Shown in pieces: positions 24,982-34,396 of a stretch of DNA of 64,000 bases. The DNA is taken from contig NZ_CP086063.1 of NCBI RefSeq assembly GCF_020783315.1, positions 620,001 through 684,000 of the forward strand. Reading direction: 5' to 3'. The translations under genes and the position numbers were made by a program. The stretch comes from Ferruginibacter lapsinanis (lineage in GTDB: Bacteria; Bacteroidota; Bacteroidia; Chitinophagales; Chitinophagaceae). The notes beneath the pieces were generated by a model, which was not told the DNA's origin, made no database searches, and was given only the letters and a program-made list of their open reading frames with translations. Numbering within the stretch: the first letter of the stretch is position 1; each line of letters opens with the position of its first letter.

Positions 24982-26538
24982 TTATTTATTTGTCATCCTC
25001 ACAACAGGAACGATCATCTCTTCCAAACTAACACCCCCGTGCTGAAAAGTGTTGCGGTAGTAGTTTACAAAATGATTGTAATTGTTTGGATAACAAAGAA
25101 ACACATCACTTTTGCCAAAAATGAAGGAAGAATTTACGTTCGGAACCGGCAAACCGGCCTCTCTCGGATCCCTGAAAACCAATACATCTCTTGCCTCATA
25201 ATTCAAGTTTCTGCCATGTTTATATCGTAAATTAGCTGTTGTTTGCTTATCTCCAATCACTTTAGCAGGTGTTTTTACCCTTACGCTTCCATGATCTGTA
25301 CCAACTATCAATGTTATTTTTTTATCTGCAATTTTTTTAAGTGCCTGATGCAGTGGGGAATGTTCGAACCAACTATGTGTTATACTTCTATAACTTGTCT
25401 CATCGCCGGCCAGCTCTTTTAATACCTCCATTTCGGTACGGGCATGACTCAACATATCAACAAAATTGTAAACAATGACATTGATGTCATTTTGCATCAT
25501 ATTGTGTATGTTATCTACCAGTTTCTGCCCGTCTTGATTATTAGTGATCTTTGTATAAGAATATTTCAGGTCTCCTTTACCCAATTTTTTCAGTTGAGCT
25601 TTAAAAAAGTCTTCTTCAAACATATTCTTTCCCCCCTCTTCATCATCATTTTTCCATTGTACCGGAAATTGTTTTTCAATATCTATAGGTAACATACCAG
25701 CAAATATTGCATTACGGGCATACTGAGTTGCTGTGGGCAATATCGAATAAAAAGTTTCCTCTTCCTGAATGCGAAAACTCTCTGCGAAGATCGGCTGAAT
25801 GGTTTTCCATTGATCGTATCGCAAATTATCTATCAATACAAAAAACAATGGCGTTCCTTTTTCAAGATGTGGCAACACTTTATATTTCATCAACGTATTG
25901 CTCATAATAGGCGCATCAGTACTTTTAGGGCCAACCCAGCTGGAGTAATTTTTAGAAATAAATTTAAAGAACTCTGTATTGGCCTCGGATTTTTGGGATT
26001 GAAAAACTTCCTGCATTTCCGGACTGTCGCTTTTCTGCATCTCTAATTCCCAATACACCAGTTTTTTATAAATATCCATCCATTGATTATAATCAGGATT
26101 GTCATTCAATGCCATAAACAAACTTCTAAACTCCTGCTGATAAGCTGAAGTTGTTTTCTCCGCAACCAACCTTTTATTATCAATCAATTTTTTCAAACTC
26201 AGCCATACCTGATTTGGATTTACAGGCTTTATCAGATAATCACTGATCTGGGAGCCGATGGCTTCATCCATCAAATTCTCTGCTTCATTTTTGGTGATCA
26301 GCACCACAGGCAAATTATTTTTCAATTCTTTTATCTGCTGTAACGTTTGCAAACCGGTAATGCCGGGCATGGTCTCATCCAGCAAAACAACATCTACAAT
26401 ATTTTCTTTTACATATTCAACCGCATCAAAACCATTTGTTTTGGTTGCTACCTCATAGCCTTTATTCTCCAAAAACATGATCTGAGAATTAAGGCTATCG
26501 ATCTCATCATCTACCCAAAGAATTTTCGCTATGCTCAT
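24982..26538 (-). CDS. porX: PorX, type IX secretion response regulator with PglZ domain
   Basis: 518-aa regulator. Residues 1-120 are a receiver domain (ILWVDDE, phospho-acceptor D54 in VVLLDETMPG, Lys in DYLIKPVNP). After a helical linker, the rest is a PglZ/alkaline-phosphatase-superfamily domain with FVLIDNLRYDQW, SILPTATQYARNAIFAGMLP (nucleophile Thr region), YNFVDMLSHAR and VGTDHGSVRVK metal motifs. This receiver-plus-PglZ architecture is that of PorX, which with the kinase PorY and sigma factor SigP controls type IX secretion genes in Bacteroidota. It implies that the organism has a T9SS, though no other por gene is in the window. ATG at 26538. Confidence 0.93.
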   Translation of the reverse strand: MSIAKILWVDDEIDSLNSQIMFLENKGYEVATKTNGFDAVEYVKENIVDVVLLDETMPGITGLQTLQQIKELKNNLPVVLITKNEAENLMDEAIGSQISDYLIKPVNPNQVWLSLKKLIDNKRLVAEKTTSAYQQEFRSLFMALNDNPDYNQWMDIYKKLVYWELEMQKSDSPEMQEVFQSQKSEANTEFFKFISKNYSSWVGPKSTDAPIMSNTLMKYKVLPHLEKGTPLFFVLIDNLRYDQWKTIQPIFAESFRIQEEETFYSILPTATQYARNAIFAGMLPIDIEKQFPVQWKNDDEEGGKNMFEEDFFKAQLKKLGKGDLKYSYTKITNNQDGQKLVDNIHNMMQNDINVIVYNFVDMLSHARTEMEVLKELAGDETSYRSITHSWFEHSPLHQALKKIADKKITLIVGTDHGSVRVKTPAKVIGDKQTTANLRYKHGRNLNYEARDVLVFRDPREAGLPVPNVNSSFIFGKSDVFLCYPNNYNHFVNYYRNTFQHGGVSLEEMIVPVVRMTNK

Positions 26539-26721
26539 GTGTGTATTTTAGTATTTATTCAGGTGCTTTTGCAGGCAAGCCTTACTTTATGAAGGCAAAG
26601 TTGTACAAATCTAAATTTTTATATTTATGCTGATAAGGTTTATTTAGCTTTGTAAATCTTTTAACATTATATATGTTCAACTTGAAGATACAACCAGAAA
26701 CTATAAACTGTAAACTTATTG

Positions 26722-27909
26722 ATGCCTTTCCGAAAAATAATTAACGACCCCGTTTACGGATTCATTACTATTGATGATGAGTTGATTTTTACAATCATTG
26801 CTCATCCCTATTATCAGCGGCTTCGCCGGATACACCAAATGGCGATGGCACACCTGGTATATCCCGGTGCGGTACACACCAGGCTGCATCATTCATTAGG
26901 GGCTTACCATTTAATGTACAATGCACTAAATGAACTTAAAAGTAAAGGGGTTGATATTACAAAAGAAGAAGAGCAGGCTGCTAAAATCGCCATTCTGTTA
27001 CATGATATTGGCCACGGACCATTCAGCCATGCATTGGAAAATGTGTTGATAGAAGGTATGCATCATGAAGAAATTTCTTTATTGATCATGAAGGAATTGA
27101 ACAAACAGTTTGATGGTAAACTACAATTGGCTATTGATATTTTCACCAACACTTATCATAAAAAATATTTATACCAATTGATCAGCGGACAACTGGATGT
27201 TGACCGAATGGATTATCTAACCAGAGATAGTTTTTTTAGTGGTGTAAGTGAAGGAGTGATAGGATATGACAGAATTTTAAAAATGCTCACAGTTCACAAC
27301 GGTGAATTAATGGTAGAAGAAAAAGGTATTTACTCTATCGAAAAATTTTTAGTATCCCGACGATTGATGTACTGGCAGGTATACCTGCATAAAACTGTTT
27401 TGTGTGCAGAGCAAATGTTACAACGCATCATCAAGAGAGCCAAGTATATTAAAGCCGACACAAAGACCATCCTGCTTAAATTCATTAATGAACCGGGTAC
27501 TACAAAAAAGATCACACTGGAAGAATTCTGTAATATTGATGACAATGATGTGCTGACCGCTATTAAAGAATGGAGTACACATCCGGACAAAATTTTATCT
27601 TTTTTGTGTAAAGGCATTATAAACCGTGACCTGTTAAAAGTAAAATACTTTGCAGAGCCTGTGAATGAGGACTTTTTGAAAGAAAAAACTAAAGAAGCCG
27701 CCGATAAACTGCACCTCTCAACGGAGGAAGCAAGTTGGCTGGTATTTACAGGTGAAGCTTCCAGCAGTACATACAATTTTGAAGACGAACATATTCATAT
27801 ATTATTTAAAGATGGTACTGTAAAAGACATTTCAGAAGTTGATAATGCACTTATCAATCAAAATCTTAGGGGCAAGATGAAAAAATATTACATTTGTTAT
27901 TGCAGATAA
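26722..27909 (+). CDS. HD-domain phosphohydrolase (dGTPase-like)
   Basis: 395-aa cytosolic hydrolase. ATG 26722 (MPFRKIINDPVYGFI) is preferred to the TTG 3 nt earlier. Motifs: HPYYQRLRRIHQMAMAHLVYPGAVHTRLHHSLGAYHL at about 26-65, then the HD pair LLHDIGHGPFSHALE (about 92-106), and later SGQLDVDRMDYLTRDSFFSGV, all typical of the SAMHD1/dNTPase-like branch. The substrate may be dNTPs but this is inferred. It heads the segment leading to lpxD, with a repeat-rich spacer in between. Confidence 0.9.
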   Translation: MPFRKIINDPVYGFITIDDELIFTIIAHPYYQRLRRIHQMAMAHLVYPGAVHTRLHHSLGAYHLMYNALNELKSKGVDITKEEEQAAKIAILLHDIGHGPFSHALENVLIEGMHHEEISLLIMKELNKQFDGKLQLAIDIFTNTYHKKYLYQLISGQLDVDRMDYLTRDSFFSGVSEGVIGYDRILKMLTVHNGELMVEEKGIYSIEKFLVSRRLMYWQVYLHKTVLCAEQMLQRIIKRAKYIKADTKTILLKFINEPGTTKKITLEEFCNIDDNDVLTAIKEWSTHPDKILSFLCKGIINRDLLKVKYFAEPVNEDFLKEKTKEAADKLHLSTEEASWLVFTGEASSSTYNFEDEHIHILFKDGTVKDISEVDNALINQNLRGKMKKYYICYCR

Positions 27910-27910
27910 T

Positions 27911-27998
27911 AGTTTGTTGTTTTTAGTTTACAGTTTCGAATTAACAGAAATACACCAAACTAAAAACTATGAACTAATAACTAAAAACTACGAACCAG
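27911..27998. repeat. Imperfect AT-rich inverted repeat tract upstream of lpxD
   Basis: Short near-repeats of the type AGTTTTTAGTT occupy the left side. The complementary form AACTAAAAACT recurs on the right side (about 27956-27991). The whole HD-lpxD spacer consists of such 7-10-nt units and no ORF. Confidence 0.5.
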
Positions 27999-28002
27999 AA
28001 AT

Positions 28003-29046
28003 ATGCAATTTTCCGCAGCACAAATAGCCATGATGATCAATGGCAAAGTAGAAGGTAATCCGGAAGCTTCTGTGGCATCCTTTGGCAAAATTGAGGAAGC
28101 CATTGAAGGTCAGTTAGCTTTTTTAGCTAACCCTAAATACGAAGAATTTTTATATACCACCAAAGCTTCTATTGTTATTATAAACGATGCTCAGGAATTA
28201 AAAGAAACTGTTAAAGCAACACTTATTCGTGTGCCGGATGCATATACAGCCTTCGCTACATTGTTAGACAAATACCAGCAGATTCAAACACAACAGTTAA
28301 GCGGTATACAACAACCTGCTTATATAGATGCCACATCAAAAATTGGGGAGAATGTATTTATCGGTGCATTCGCTTATATTGGTGAAAAAGCAATTGTTGG
28401 CAGCGGTGTTAAGATATTCCCTAATGCATATGTTGGCAATAATGTTGTTATCGGAGACAATTCTATCATTCATCCCGGAGTGAAGATCTATCACAATTGT
28501 ATTATAGGAAAAAATGTAACCATTCATGCCGGTACCGTAATTGGCGGAGACGGATTTGGATTTGCCCCGCAAGCAGATGGTAGTTTTAGAAAAGTACCAC
28601 AAATTGGTAATGTAATCATAGAAGATAATGTTGAGATCGGATCCAACTCCACTATTGACAGGGCTACAATCGGAAGTACCATTATACGATCTGGGGCTAA
28701 ACTGGATAATCTTTTACAAATTGCCCACAATGTAGAAGTTGGCAGCAACTCAGTTATTGCAGCTCAATCTGGTATTAGCGGCAGCACAAAAATCGGAAAA
28801 AATGCCATGATTGGCGGACAGGTGGGTATCGTAGGCCATATACAAATTGCCGATGGCACTAAAATAAATGCACAAAGCGGTGTAAGTAAATCTATCAAAA
28901 CGCCCAATACCGCTGTAACTGGTTCTCCTGCTTATGATTACACGGCAGCATTAAGAAGCCAGGCCATCGCCAGGAAATTGCCTGAGATGGAAAAAAGACT
29001 AAAAGAACTGGAACAATTGGTAAAGGATTTGACAGAAAAAAAATAA
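28003..29046 (+). CDS. lpxD: UDP-3-O-(3-hydroxyacyl)glucosamine N-acyltransferase
   Basis: Third enzyme of lipid A synthesis; adds a 3-hydroxyacyl chain to the 2-amino group. The 347-aa protein has the N-terminal uridine-binding domain ([20 protein letters not shown]), a left-handed beta-helix of hexapeptide repeats (about 100-290, with [19 protein letters not shown] and following), the catalytic His in QIAHNVEVG, and a C-terminal helix ending in coiled-coil-like [17 protein letters not shown]. Trimer formation is typical. It is followed after 36 nt by lpxC/fabZ, and together they form the lipid A segment. Confidence 0.96.
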   Translation: MQFSAAQIAMMINGKVEGNPEASVASFGKIEEAIEGQLAFLANPKYEEFLYTTKASIVIINDAQELKETVKATLIRVPDAYTAFATLLDKYQQIQTQQLSGIQQPAYIDATSKIGENVFIGAFAYIGEKAIVGSGVKIFPNAYVGNNVVIGDNSIIHPGVKIYHNCIIGKNVTIHAGTVIGGDGFGFAPQADGSFRKVPQIGNVIIEDNVEIGSNSTIDRATIGSTIIRSGAKLDNLLQIAHNVEVGSNSVIAAQSGISGSTKIGKNAMIGGQVGIVGHIQIADGTKINAQSGVSKSIKTPNTAVTGSPAYDYTAALRSQAIARKLPEMEKRLKELEQLVKDLTEKK

Positions 29047-29057
29047 AAGTACCTTTG
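29028..29057 (+). promoter_or_regulatory. Promoter of lpxC/fabZ
   Basis: TACCTTTG (29050-29057) fits TAnnTTTG; a TTTG at 29028-29031 lies 18 nt upstream inside the lpxD end. The start codon follows at 29083. It allows lpxC/fabZ to be expressed apart from lpxD. Confidence 0.6.
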
Positions 29058-29082
29058 CACCTCTTACATAAAAAAAATAAGC

Positions 29083-30492
29083 ATGACCTCAAATTTCAAT
29101 ATAGATAAACAACATACATTATCTGCATCTACCAGCATTTCGGGCACAGGCCTACATACGGGTATAAATGTAGATATGGTACTAAAACCAGCCAATGTTG
29201 GCTTTGGTTTTCAATTTCAAAGAGTTGATCTTCCTGGCATGCCCATCATCAAAGCCGATTGTGACCTGGTTACTGATACCTCAAGAGGCACGACACTGGA
29301 ATCCGGTAATGTTAAAGTAAGCACTGTAGAACACATTTTAGCAGCATTGGTAGGAATGGGCGTAGATAATTGCCTGATCGAATTAAATGGGCCAGAAGTA
29401 CCTATCATTGACGGTAGCAGCCAGCCTTTTATAGAAATCATCGAAGAAGCAGGAGTAGCCGAACAAGACGCGGCTAAGATATGGTACACCATTGATACCA
29501 ATATTTCTTATTACGATGAAGATAAAAGAGTAGAAATAACAGCGCTTCCTGCTACTGAATTTAAAATAACTACGTTGATAGATTTTAATTCTCCTGTGTT
29601 GGGTACACAGCATGCCGGACTTAAATCTATCAAAGATTTTAAAACTGAGATCGCTCCTTGCAGAACATTCTGCTTTTTGCATGAATTAGAGTTGTTGCTC
29701 GAGCATAACCTGATCAAAGGTGGTGATATCAATAATGCCATAGTAGTGGTTGATAAACCCATTACTGACGAAGAAATGGCAAGATTGGCAAAAGCCTTTG
29801 GTAAAGAGAAAGTAGAAGTTAAGAGCGGCGGTTATTTGAATAATCTGGAATTGCGTTTTCCAAATGAACCTGCCCGTCATAAATTACTGGATATTGTCGG
29901 AGACCTTGCCTTGATTGGCTTCCCAATCAAAGCGCATATTATTGCTAACAGACCAGGACATAGCAGCAATGTGGCTTTTGCCAAACAAATAAAACAATAC
30001 ATTAAAAAGAACAGGCATACTAAAGATATTCCTGTTTATGACCCTAACCAGCCGGCTGTATATACGTTACAGCAAATAGAGAAAACACTGCCGCACAGGT
30101 ATCCTTTTTTGTTGGTAGATAAAATAGTGGAACTTTCTGAAAAGCATATAGTAGGCATTAAGAATGTAACCTTTAATGAATTTTTCTTTCAGGGACATTT
30201 TCCGGGTAATCCGGTTATGCCGGGGGTATTGCAAATTGAGGCGCTGGCCCAAACTGGCGGTATTCTTTGTATAAATGCAATGCCAGAAGGTGAGTATGAC
30301 ACTTATTTCATCAAGATAGAAAACTGCAAATTCAAGCAAAAAGTAATCCCCGGAGATACCATGTTATTAAAAATGGAACTATTAGAGCCGATTCGCAGGG
30401 GTATTTGTGTAATGAGAGGAAGCGTTTTTGTAGGCAATAAACTTTGTACCGAAGGCGACCTGACTGCTCAGTTAGTTAAACGCAGTACATAG
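29083..30492 (+). CDS. lpxC/fabZ: Bifunctional LpxC/FabZ: UDP-3-O-acyl-GlcNAc deacetylase / 3-hydroxyacyl-ACP dehydratase
   Basis: 469-aa fusion. Residues 1-310 are LpxC, the zinc deacetylase committing to lipid A: STVEHILAALVGMGVDN with a metal His, and PARHKLLDIVGDLALIG with the second His and Asp. Residues about 320-469 are FabZ with the catalytic His in LPHRYPFLLVDKIVEL, then NEFFFQGHFPGNPVMPGVLQIEALAQ. FabZ draws 3-hydroxyacyl-ACP into fatty-acid synthesis while LpxC draws on the same pool for lipid A, so fusion fixes a 1:1 ratio. The fusion is a known Bacteroidota trait. lpxA, often the next gene, is absent here; a terminator follows. Confidence 0.97.
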   Translation: MTSNFNIDKQHTLSASTSISGTGLHTGINVDMVLKPANVGFGFQFQRVDLPGMPIIKADCDLVTDTSRGTTLESGNVKVSTVEHILAALVGMGVDNCLIELNGPEVPIIDGSSQPFIEIIEEAGVAEQDAAKIWYTIDTNISYYDEDKRVEITALPATEFKITTLIDFNSPVLGTQHAGLKSIKDFKTEIAPCRTFCFLHELELLLEHNLIKGGDINNAIVVVDKPITDEEMARLAKAFGKEKVEVKSGGYLNNLELRFPNEPARHKLLDIVGDLALIGFPIKAHIIANRPGHSSNVAFAKQIKQYIKKNRHTKDIPVYDPNQPAVYTLQQIEKTLPHRYPFLLVDKIVELSEKHIVGIKNVTFNEFFFQGHFPGNPVMPGVLQIEALAQTGGILCINAMPEGEYDTYFIKIENCKFKQKVIPGDTMLLKMELLEPIRRGICVMRGSVFVGNKLCTEGDLTAQLVKRST

Positions 30493-30530
30493 TTCCCATT
30501 ATTATATCGTTTACTAAATAGACAGAAATT

Positions 30531-30558
30531 AAAAAATCCACCATATGGTGGATTTTTT
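30531..30558 (+). terminator. Intrinsic terminator of lpxC/fabZ
   Basis: AAAAAATCCACC and its complement GGTGGATTTTTT meet at an AT centre, a 13-bp stem with trailing T-run, 39 nt past the stop codon. Confidence 0.88.
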
Positions 30559-30954
30559 AATTTCAAAGGATTTTTGAAAATCTTAAATAGCTTTACCAAA
30601 CAACGTCTGTAGATACATGTAGCTTTTAATGAATATTGGATTGGAAATGGTTGGTAGATATCGGACCTTAAAACGAAACTTAAAAATTTTTAAAGGGCCT
30701 ATAAAAATGACGGGAATAAGACTATCCCCGTCTTTACCTTAATAAAACCCTAAACTAGCAAAAACTTACTTGCTCACTTTTCTCTCCGCCTCATATAATA
30801 ATTTCGAATAGTATTTTTATTGCGTTCCTCTATAATAATACTTAGCCAATACTATGCCAAAAACTATTTTTGTGGAAAATTCAGGAAAATAATTTTCTAC
30901 AAAAAGTGCATACTCCTGCGAACCAACTCCTTGCAAACAAAGCATTGCTATTAT
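30559..30954. other. Gene-free stretch before ileS
   Basis: About 400 bp without a plausible ORF. The only structure I see is a stem GACGGG (30709-30714) / CCCGTC (30727-30732) followed by TTTACCTT, which could end a small RNA. No tRNA or named RNA motif is recognisable. Confidence 0.4.
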
Positions 30955-30986
30955 TTGCCATAAACAACGCTATTTCACTACCTTTG
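30955..30986 (+). promoter_or_regulatory. Promoter of ileS
   Basis: TTG (30955-30957), 21-nt spacer, TACCTTTG (30979-30986). This fits the Bacteroidota TTG-N19-21-TAnnTTTG rule. The start codon is at 31042, giving a 5' UTR of roughly 48 nt. Confidence 0.7.
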
Positions 30987-31000
30987 CAGCCATTTTTAAC

Positions 31001-31022
31001 TGGTCAGACCATAGGTCGGACC
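31001..31022 (+). promoter_or_regulatory. Tandem palindromes GGTCNGACC in the ileS leader
   Basis: Two 9-bp palindromes, GGTCAGACC (31002-31010) and GGTCGGACC (31014-31022), are separated by ATA. They lie between the predicted transcription start and the ileS ATG. They may form a hairpin or a protein-binding site; there is no recognisable T-box. Confidence 0.4.
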
Positions 31023-31041
31023 CGATGCCCGGAATAATTAT

Positions 31042-34000
31042 ATGAGTACCAAATACAAAGAATTCCAACAGCTTAACTTACCCAATATAGGAGAAGAGAT
31101 ATTGGCCAAATGGAAAGAGCATAGTGCTTTCGAAAAAAGCGTTGACCTGAGAGAAGGCAAAACTCCTTATGTTTTTTACGAAGGCCCCCCAAGTGCGAAT
31201 GGTATGCCGGGTATTCACCATGTGATCAGCAGGACGCTGAAAGACCTGGTTTGCCGATACAAAACCATGCAGGGTTTTCAGGTAAAACGTAAAGGCGGAT
31301 GGGACACTCATGGCTTGCCAGTAGAATTAGGCGTTGAAAAATTATTGGGCATTACCAAAGAAGATATCGGTAAAAAAATATCTGTAGAAGAATACAATGC
31401 CACCTGTCGTAGAGAAGTATTAAAATTTAAAGACAAATGGGACGATATTACCAAAAAGATGGGTTATTGGGTTGACCTGAACAGCCCTTATGTAACTTTT
31501 GAAAATAATTATGTTGAAACCTTATGGTGGTGTTTATCAGAATTATATAAAAAAGGATATCTATACGAAAGTGTAAGCATCCAGCCCTACTCTCCTGCAG
31601 CTGGCACTGGATTATCTTCTCATGAACTAAATCAGCCGGGTACTTATAAAGATGTGAAGGATACAAGCGCAACAGTAATGTTCCGGGTAATTCAAAACTC
31701 AAAATTCAACATTCATAATGTGAATGGAGATGTATTCTTGATGGCCTGGACGACAACACCGTGGACATTACCCTCTAACCTTGGCCTAACTGTTGGACCT
31801 GCCATAGATTATGTCCTGGTTAAAACCTTCAATCCTTATACTCATCTTCCTATCGATGTGATTTTGGCAAAACCTTTGGTTGGCAAATACTTTAAAGCAG
31901 AAGGAGAAAATGGTGATTTCGAAAATTACAATGCAACAGTAAAATTATTGCCCTGGAAAATTTTGAGTGAATTCAAAGGAAAAGATCTGGAGGGTGTTCA
32001 ATACGAACAACTTCTTCCTTCTGAAGCAAATACTTTGGAAAAGATTCAGGAAATAACTCCGGGTGCAGAACCATTTAAAGTTATCACAGATAGTTTTGTT
32101 ACTACAGAAGATGGTACTGGTATAGTACATACTGCTCCTGCTTTTGGCGCAGATGATTTTAAAGTTGGAAAGAAAAATAACCTGGGTATTTTAACCTTAG
32201 TGGATAGAGAAGGGAAATTTGTAGATGGTGTGGGTGAATTCAGCGGCCGTTATGTAAAAAATTATAAAGACGAAAAAGATTATGTAGATGTCAATGTAGA
32301 TATCGCCGTAAAATTAAAATTAGAGAACAGGGCTTTTAAAGTAGAAAAATACGAACATAATTATCCTCATTGCTGGCGTACTGATAAGCCCATTATTTAT
32401 TATCCGCTGGATGCATGGTTCATCAAAACCACAGCAGTAAAAGACAGAATGGTTGAGTTGAATAAAACCATCAATTGGAAACCCGCTGCTACCGGTACCG
32501 GCCGTTTTGGTAACTGGTTAGAAAATATGGTGGATTGGAATTTGAGCCGTAGCCGTTATTGGGGCACTCCTTTGCCCATCTGGAAAACAGAAGATGGAGA
32601 AGAACAAAAATGCATTGGATCAATTGAAGAACTGAACAATGAAATAAAAAAAGCCTCTGCAATTTTAGGTGGCGAAACAAACAAGCATTACTTACATGAA
32701 GGCATACTCGATCTGCACAAGCCTTATGTAGATGACATTGTATTGGTAAGTGATAAAGGCTTACCAATGAAAAGAGTTTCTGATCTGGTAGATGTTTGGT
32801 TTGATAGCGGTGCAATGCCTTACGCACAATGGCATTTCCCTTTTGAAAATAAAGAAACATTCAAACAAAATTTCCCGGCAGATTTTATTGCAGAAGGTGT
32901 TGATCAAACCCGTGGCTGGTTTTATACTTTACACGTTTTAGGTGTGTTATTATTTGATTCTGTGGCTTACAAAACGGTTGTCAGTAACGGTTTGGTGCTG
33001 GATAAGAATGGCAATAAGATGAGTAAGCGTTTAGGGAATGTTGTTGATCCTTTCGAAACGATTAACAGTTATGGTGCTGATGCCACAAGATGGTATCTGA
33101 TCACCAACGCATCCCCATGGGATAGTTTAAAATTTGATACAGAAGGCATCAAAGAAGTACAAAGAAAATTCTTCGGAACATTATACAACACCTATCAGTT
33201 TTTTGCACTGTATGCAAATGTTGATGGGTTTACTTTTAAAGAAGCATACATCCCTGTAAAAGACCGACCGGAAATTGATCGCTGGATATTATCTTCTTTA
33301 AACACCCTGATAAAAACGACACAGAAAAGTTTTGATGAATACGAACCAACCCAGGCTGGCCGTGCTATTGAGGAGTTTGTAGATTCGTTGTTAAGCAACT
33401 GGTATGTGCGTCTTTGTCGTCGTCGCTTTTGGAAAGGAGAATACGAACATGATAAAATTTGTGCGTATCAAACTTTGTATGAATGTTTAGAAACACTGAG
33501 CAAATTAATGGCACCTATTGCCCCATTCTTTGCAGATTGGTTATTCAATAACCTGAATGAGGTTTCTAACAGATTTACCAACGAATCGGTACACCATACC
33601 GATTACCCTGTAGCAAACGATACTGTTATAGATACTGATCTAGAAAAAAGAATGTTACTGGCGCAGGATGCTTCATCGCTTATCTTATCATTAAGAAAAA
33701 AGGTAAATATCAAAGTTCGTCAACCACTGCAAAAAGTATTTATTCCTGCAATGGATAGTGAAATGGCTGCCAGGATAAAACAGGTGGAAGACATCATTAA
33801 AGCAGAAACAAATATCAAGGAAGTAGATGTTCTGAATGCAGATAACGACTTTATCCAGAAAAAGGCAAAAGCCAATTTTAAAACATTGGGTAAAAAATTA
33901 GGACAAAAAATGAAATGGGCTGCGGAACAAATCGCTACATTTGATAATGCGACCATTGATAAGGTACAGGAAGGTGAATATTTGCTGAATCCGGATTACC

Positions 34001-34395
34001 AGACCCAGGGGGTAGACGCAATTTATATCACCAGTGAAGATCTGGAGGTTTCAACAGATGAAATACCGGGTTATGAAGTGGCTTCTAAAGGATCATTAAC
34101 CGTAGCTTTGGACGTAGTTATTACTGAATTGCTGAAAAAAGAGGGTGATGCAAGAGAATTTGTAAACAAGATTCAGAATATCCGTAAAGACAGTGGATTT
34201 GAACTAACGGATAAAATAATTGTAGAAGTATTGGAAAATCAAGGGCTGCAAGCATCTTTAATTCAATTTAAAGATTATATTTGCGGCGAAATTTTGGCAG
34301 ATTCGCTTGTCTTTTTACCCACTTTAACCGGTGGATCTGAGGTAGAAGTGAACGAAGCCATATTAAAAGTCAACGTTTATAAAAAAGGAGAGTAG
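31042..34395 (+). CDS. ileS: Isoleucyl-tRNA synthetase, long eukaryote-like type
   Basis: Charges tRNA(Ile). At 1117 aa it is far longer than the 940-aa E. coli enzyme and matches the type 2 (eukaryote-like) family. Class I motifs are PSANGMPGIHHV (HIGH-like) near residue 50-60 and KNGNKMSKRLGN (KMSKS) near 655. Editing-domain sequences (AWTTTPWTLPSNLGLTVG, TGIVHTAPAFGADDF) and the DVWFDSGAMPYAQWHFPF segment are present. The C-terminus has no Cys-pair zinc knuckle of the short type. Type 2 enzymes are known for low mupirocin sensitivity. The stop is 1 nt from the next start. Confidence 0.96.
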   Translation: MSTKYKEFQQLNLPNIGEEILAKWKEHSAFEKSVDLREGKTPYVFYEGPPSANGMPGIHHVISRTLKDLVCRYKTMQGFQVKRKGGWDTHGLPVELGVEKLLGITKEDIGKKISVEEYNATCRREVLKFKDKWDDITKKMGYWVDLNSPYVTFENNYVETLWWCLSELYKKGYLYESVSIQPYSPAAGTGLSSHELNQPGTYKDVKDTSATVMFRVIQNSKFNIHNVNGDVFLMAWTTTPWTLPSNLGLTVGPAIDYVLVKTFNPYTHLPIDVILAKPLVGKYFKAEGENGDFENYNATVKLLPWKILSEFKGKDLEGVQYEQLLPSEANTLEKIQEITPGAEPFKVITDSFVTTEDGTGIVHTAPAFGADDFKVGKKNNLGILTLVDREGKFVDGVGEFSGRYVKNYKDEKDYVDVNVDIAVKLKLENRAFKVEKYEHNYPHCWRTDKPIIYYPLDAWFIKTTAVKDRMVELNKTINWKPAATGTGRFGNWLENMVDWNLSRSRYWGTPLPIWKTEDGEEQKCIGSIEELNNEIKKASAILGGETNKHYLHEGILDLHKPYVDDIVLVSDKGLPMKRVSDLVDVWFDSGAMPYAQWHFPFENKETFKQNFPADFIAEGVDQTRGWFYTLHVLGVLLFDSVAYKTVVSNGLVLDKNGNKMSKRLGNVVDPFETINSYGADATRWYLITNASPWDSLKFDTEGIKEVQRKFFGTLYNTYQFFALYANVDGFTFKEAYIPVKDRPEIDRWILSSLNTLIKTTQKSFDEYEPTQAGRAIEEFVDSLLSNWYVRLCRRRFWKGEYEHDKICAYQTLYECLETLSKLMAPIAPFFADWLFNNLNEVSNRFTNESVHHTDYPVANDTVIDTDLEKRMLLAQDASSLILSLRKKVNIKVRQPLQKVFIPAMDSEMAARIKQVEDIIKAETNIKEVDVLNADNDFIQKKAKANFKTLGKKLGQKMKWAAEQIATFDNATIDKVQEGEYLLNPDYQTQGVDAIYITSEDLEVSTDEIPGYEVASKGSLTVALDVVITELLKKEGDAREFVNKIQNIRKDSGFELTDKIIVEVLENQGLQASLIQFKDYICGEILADSLVFLPTLTGGSEVEVNEAILKVNVYKKGE

Positions 34396-34396
34396 T

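Noticed and set aside
27911..27998. CRISPR-like array suggested by repeating AACTAAAAACT units
   Set aside because: Units are degenerate, without unique spacers of constant length, and no cas genes are nearby.
30559..31041. T-box or other known riboswitch in front of ileS
   Set aside because: No T-box sequence, specifier loop or antiterminator is recognisable; only short palindromes.
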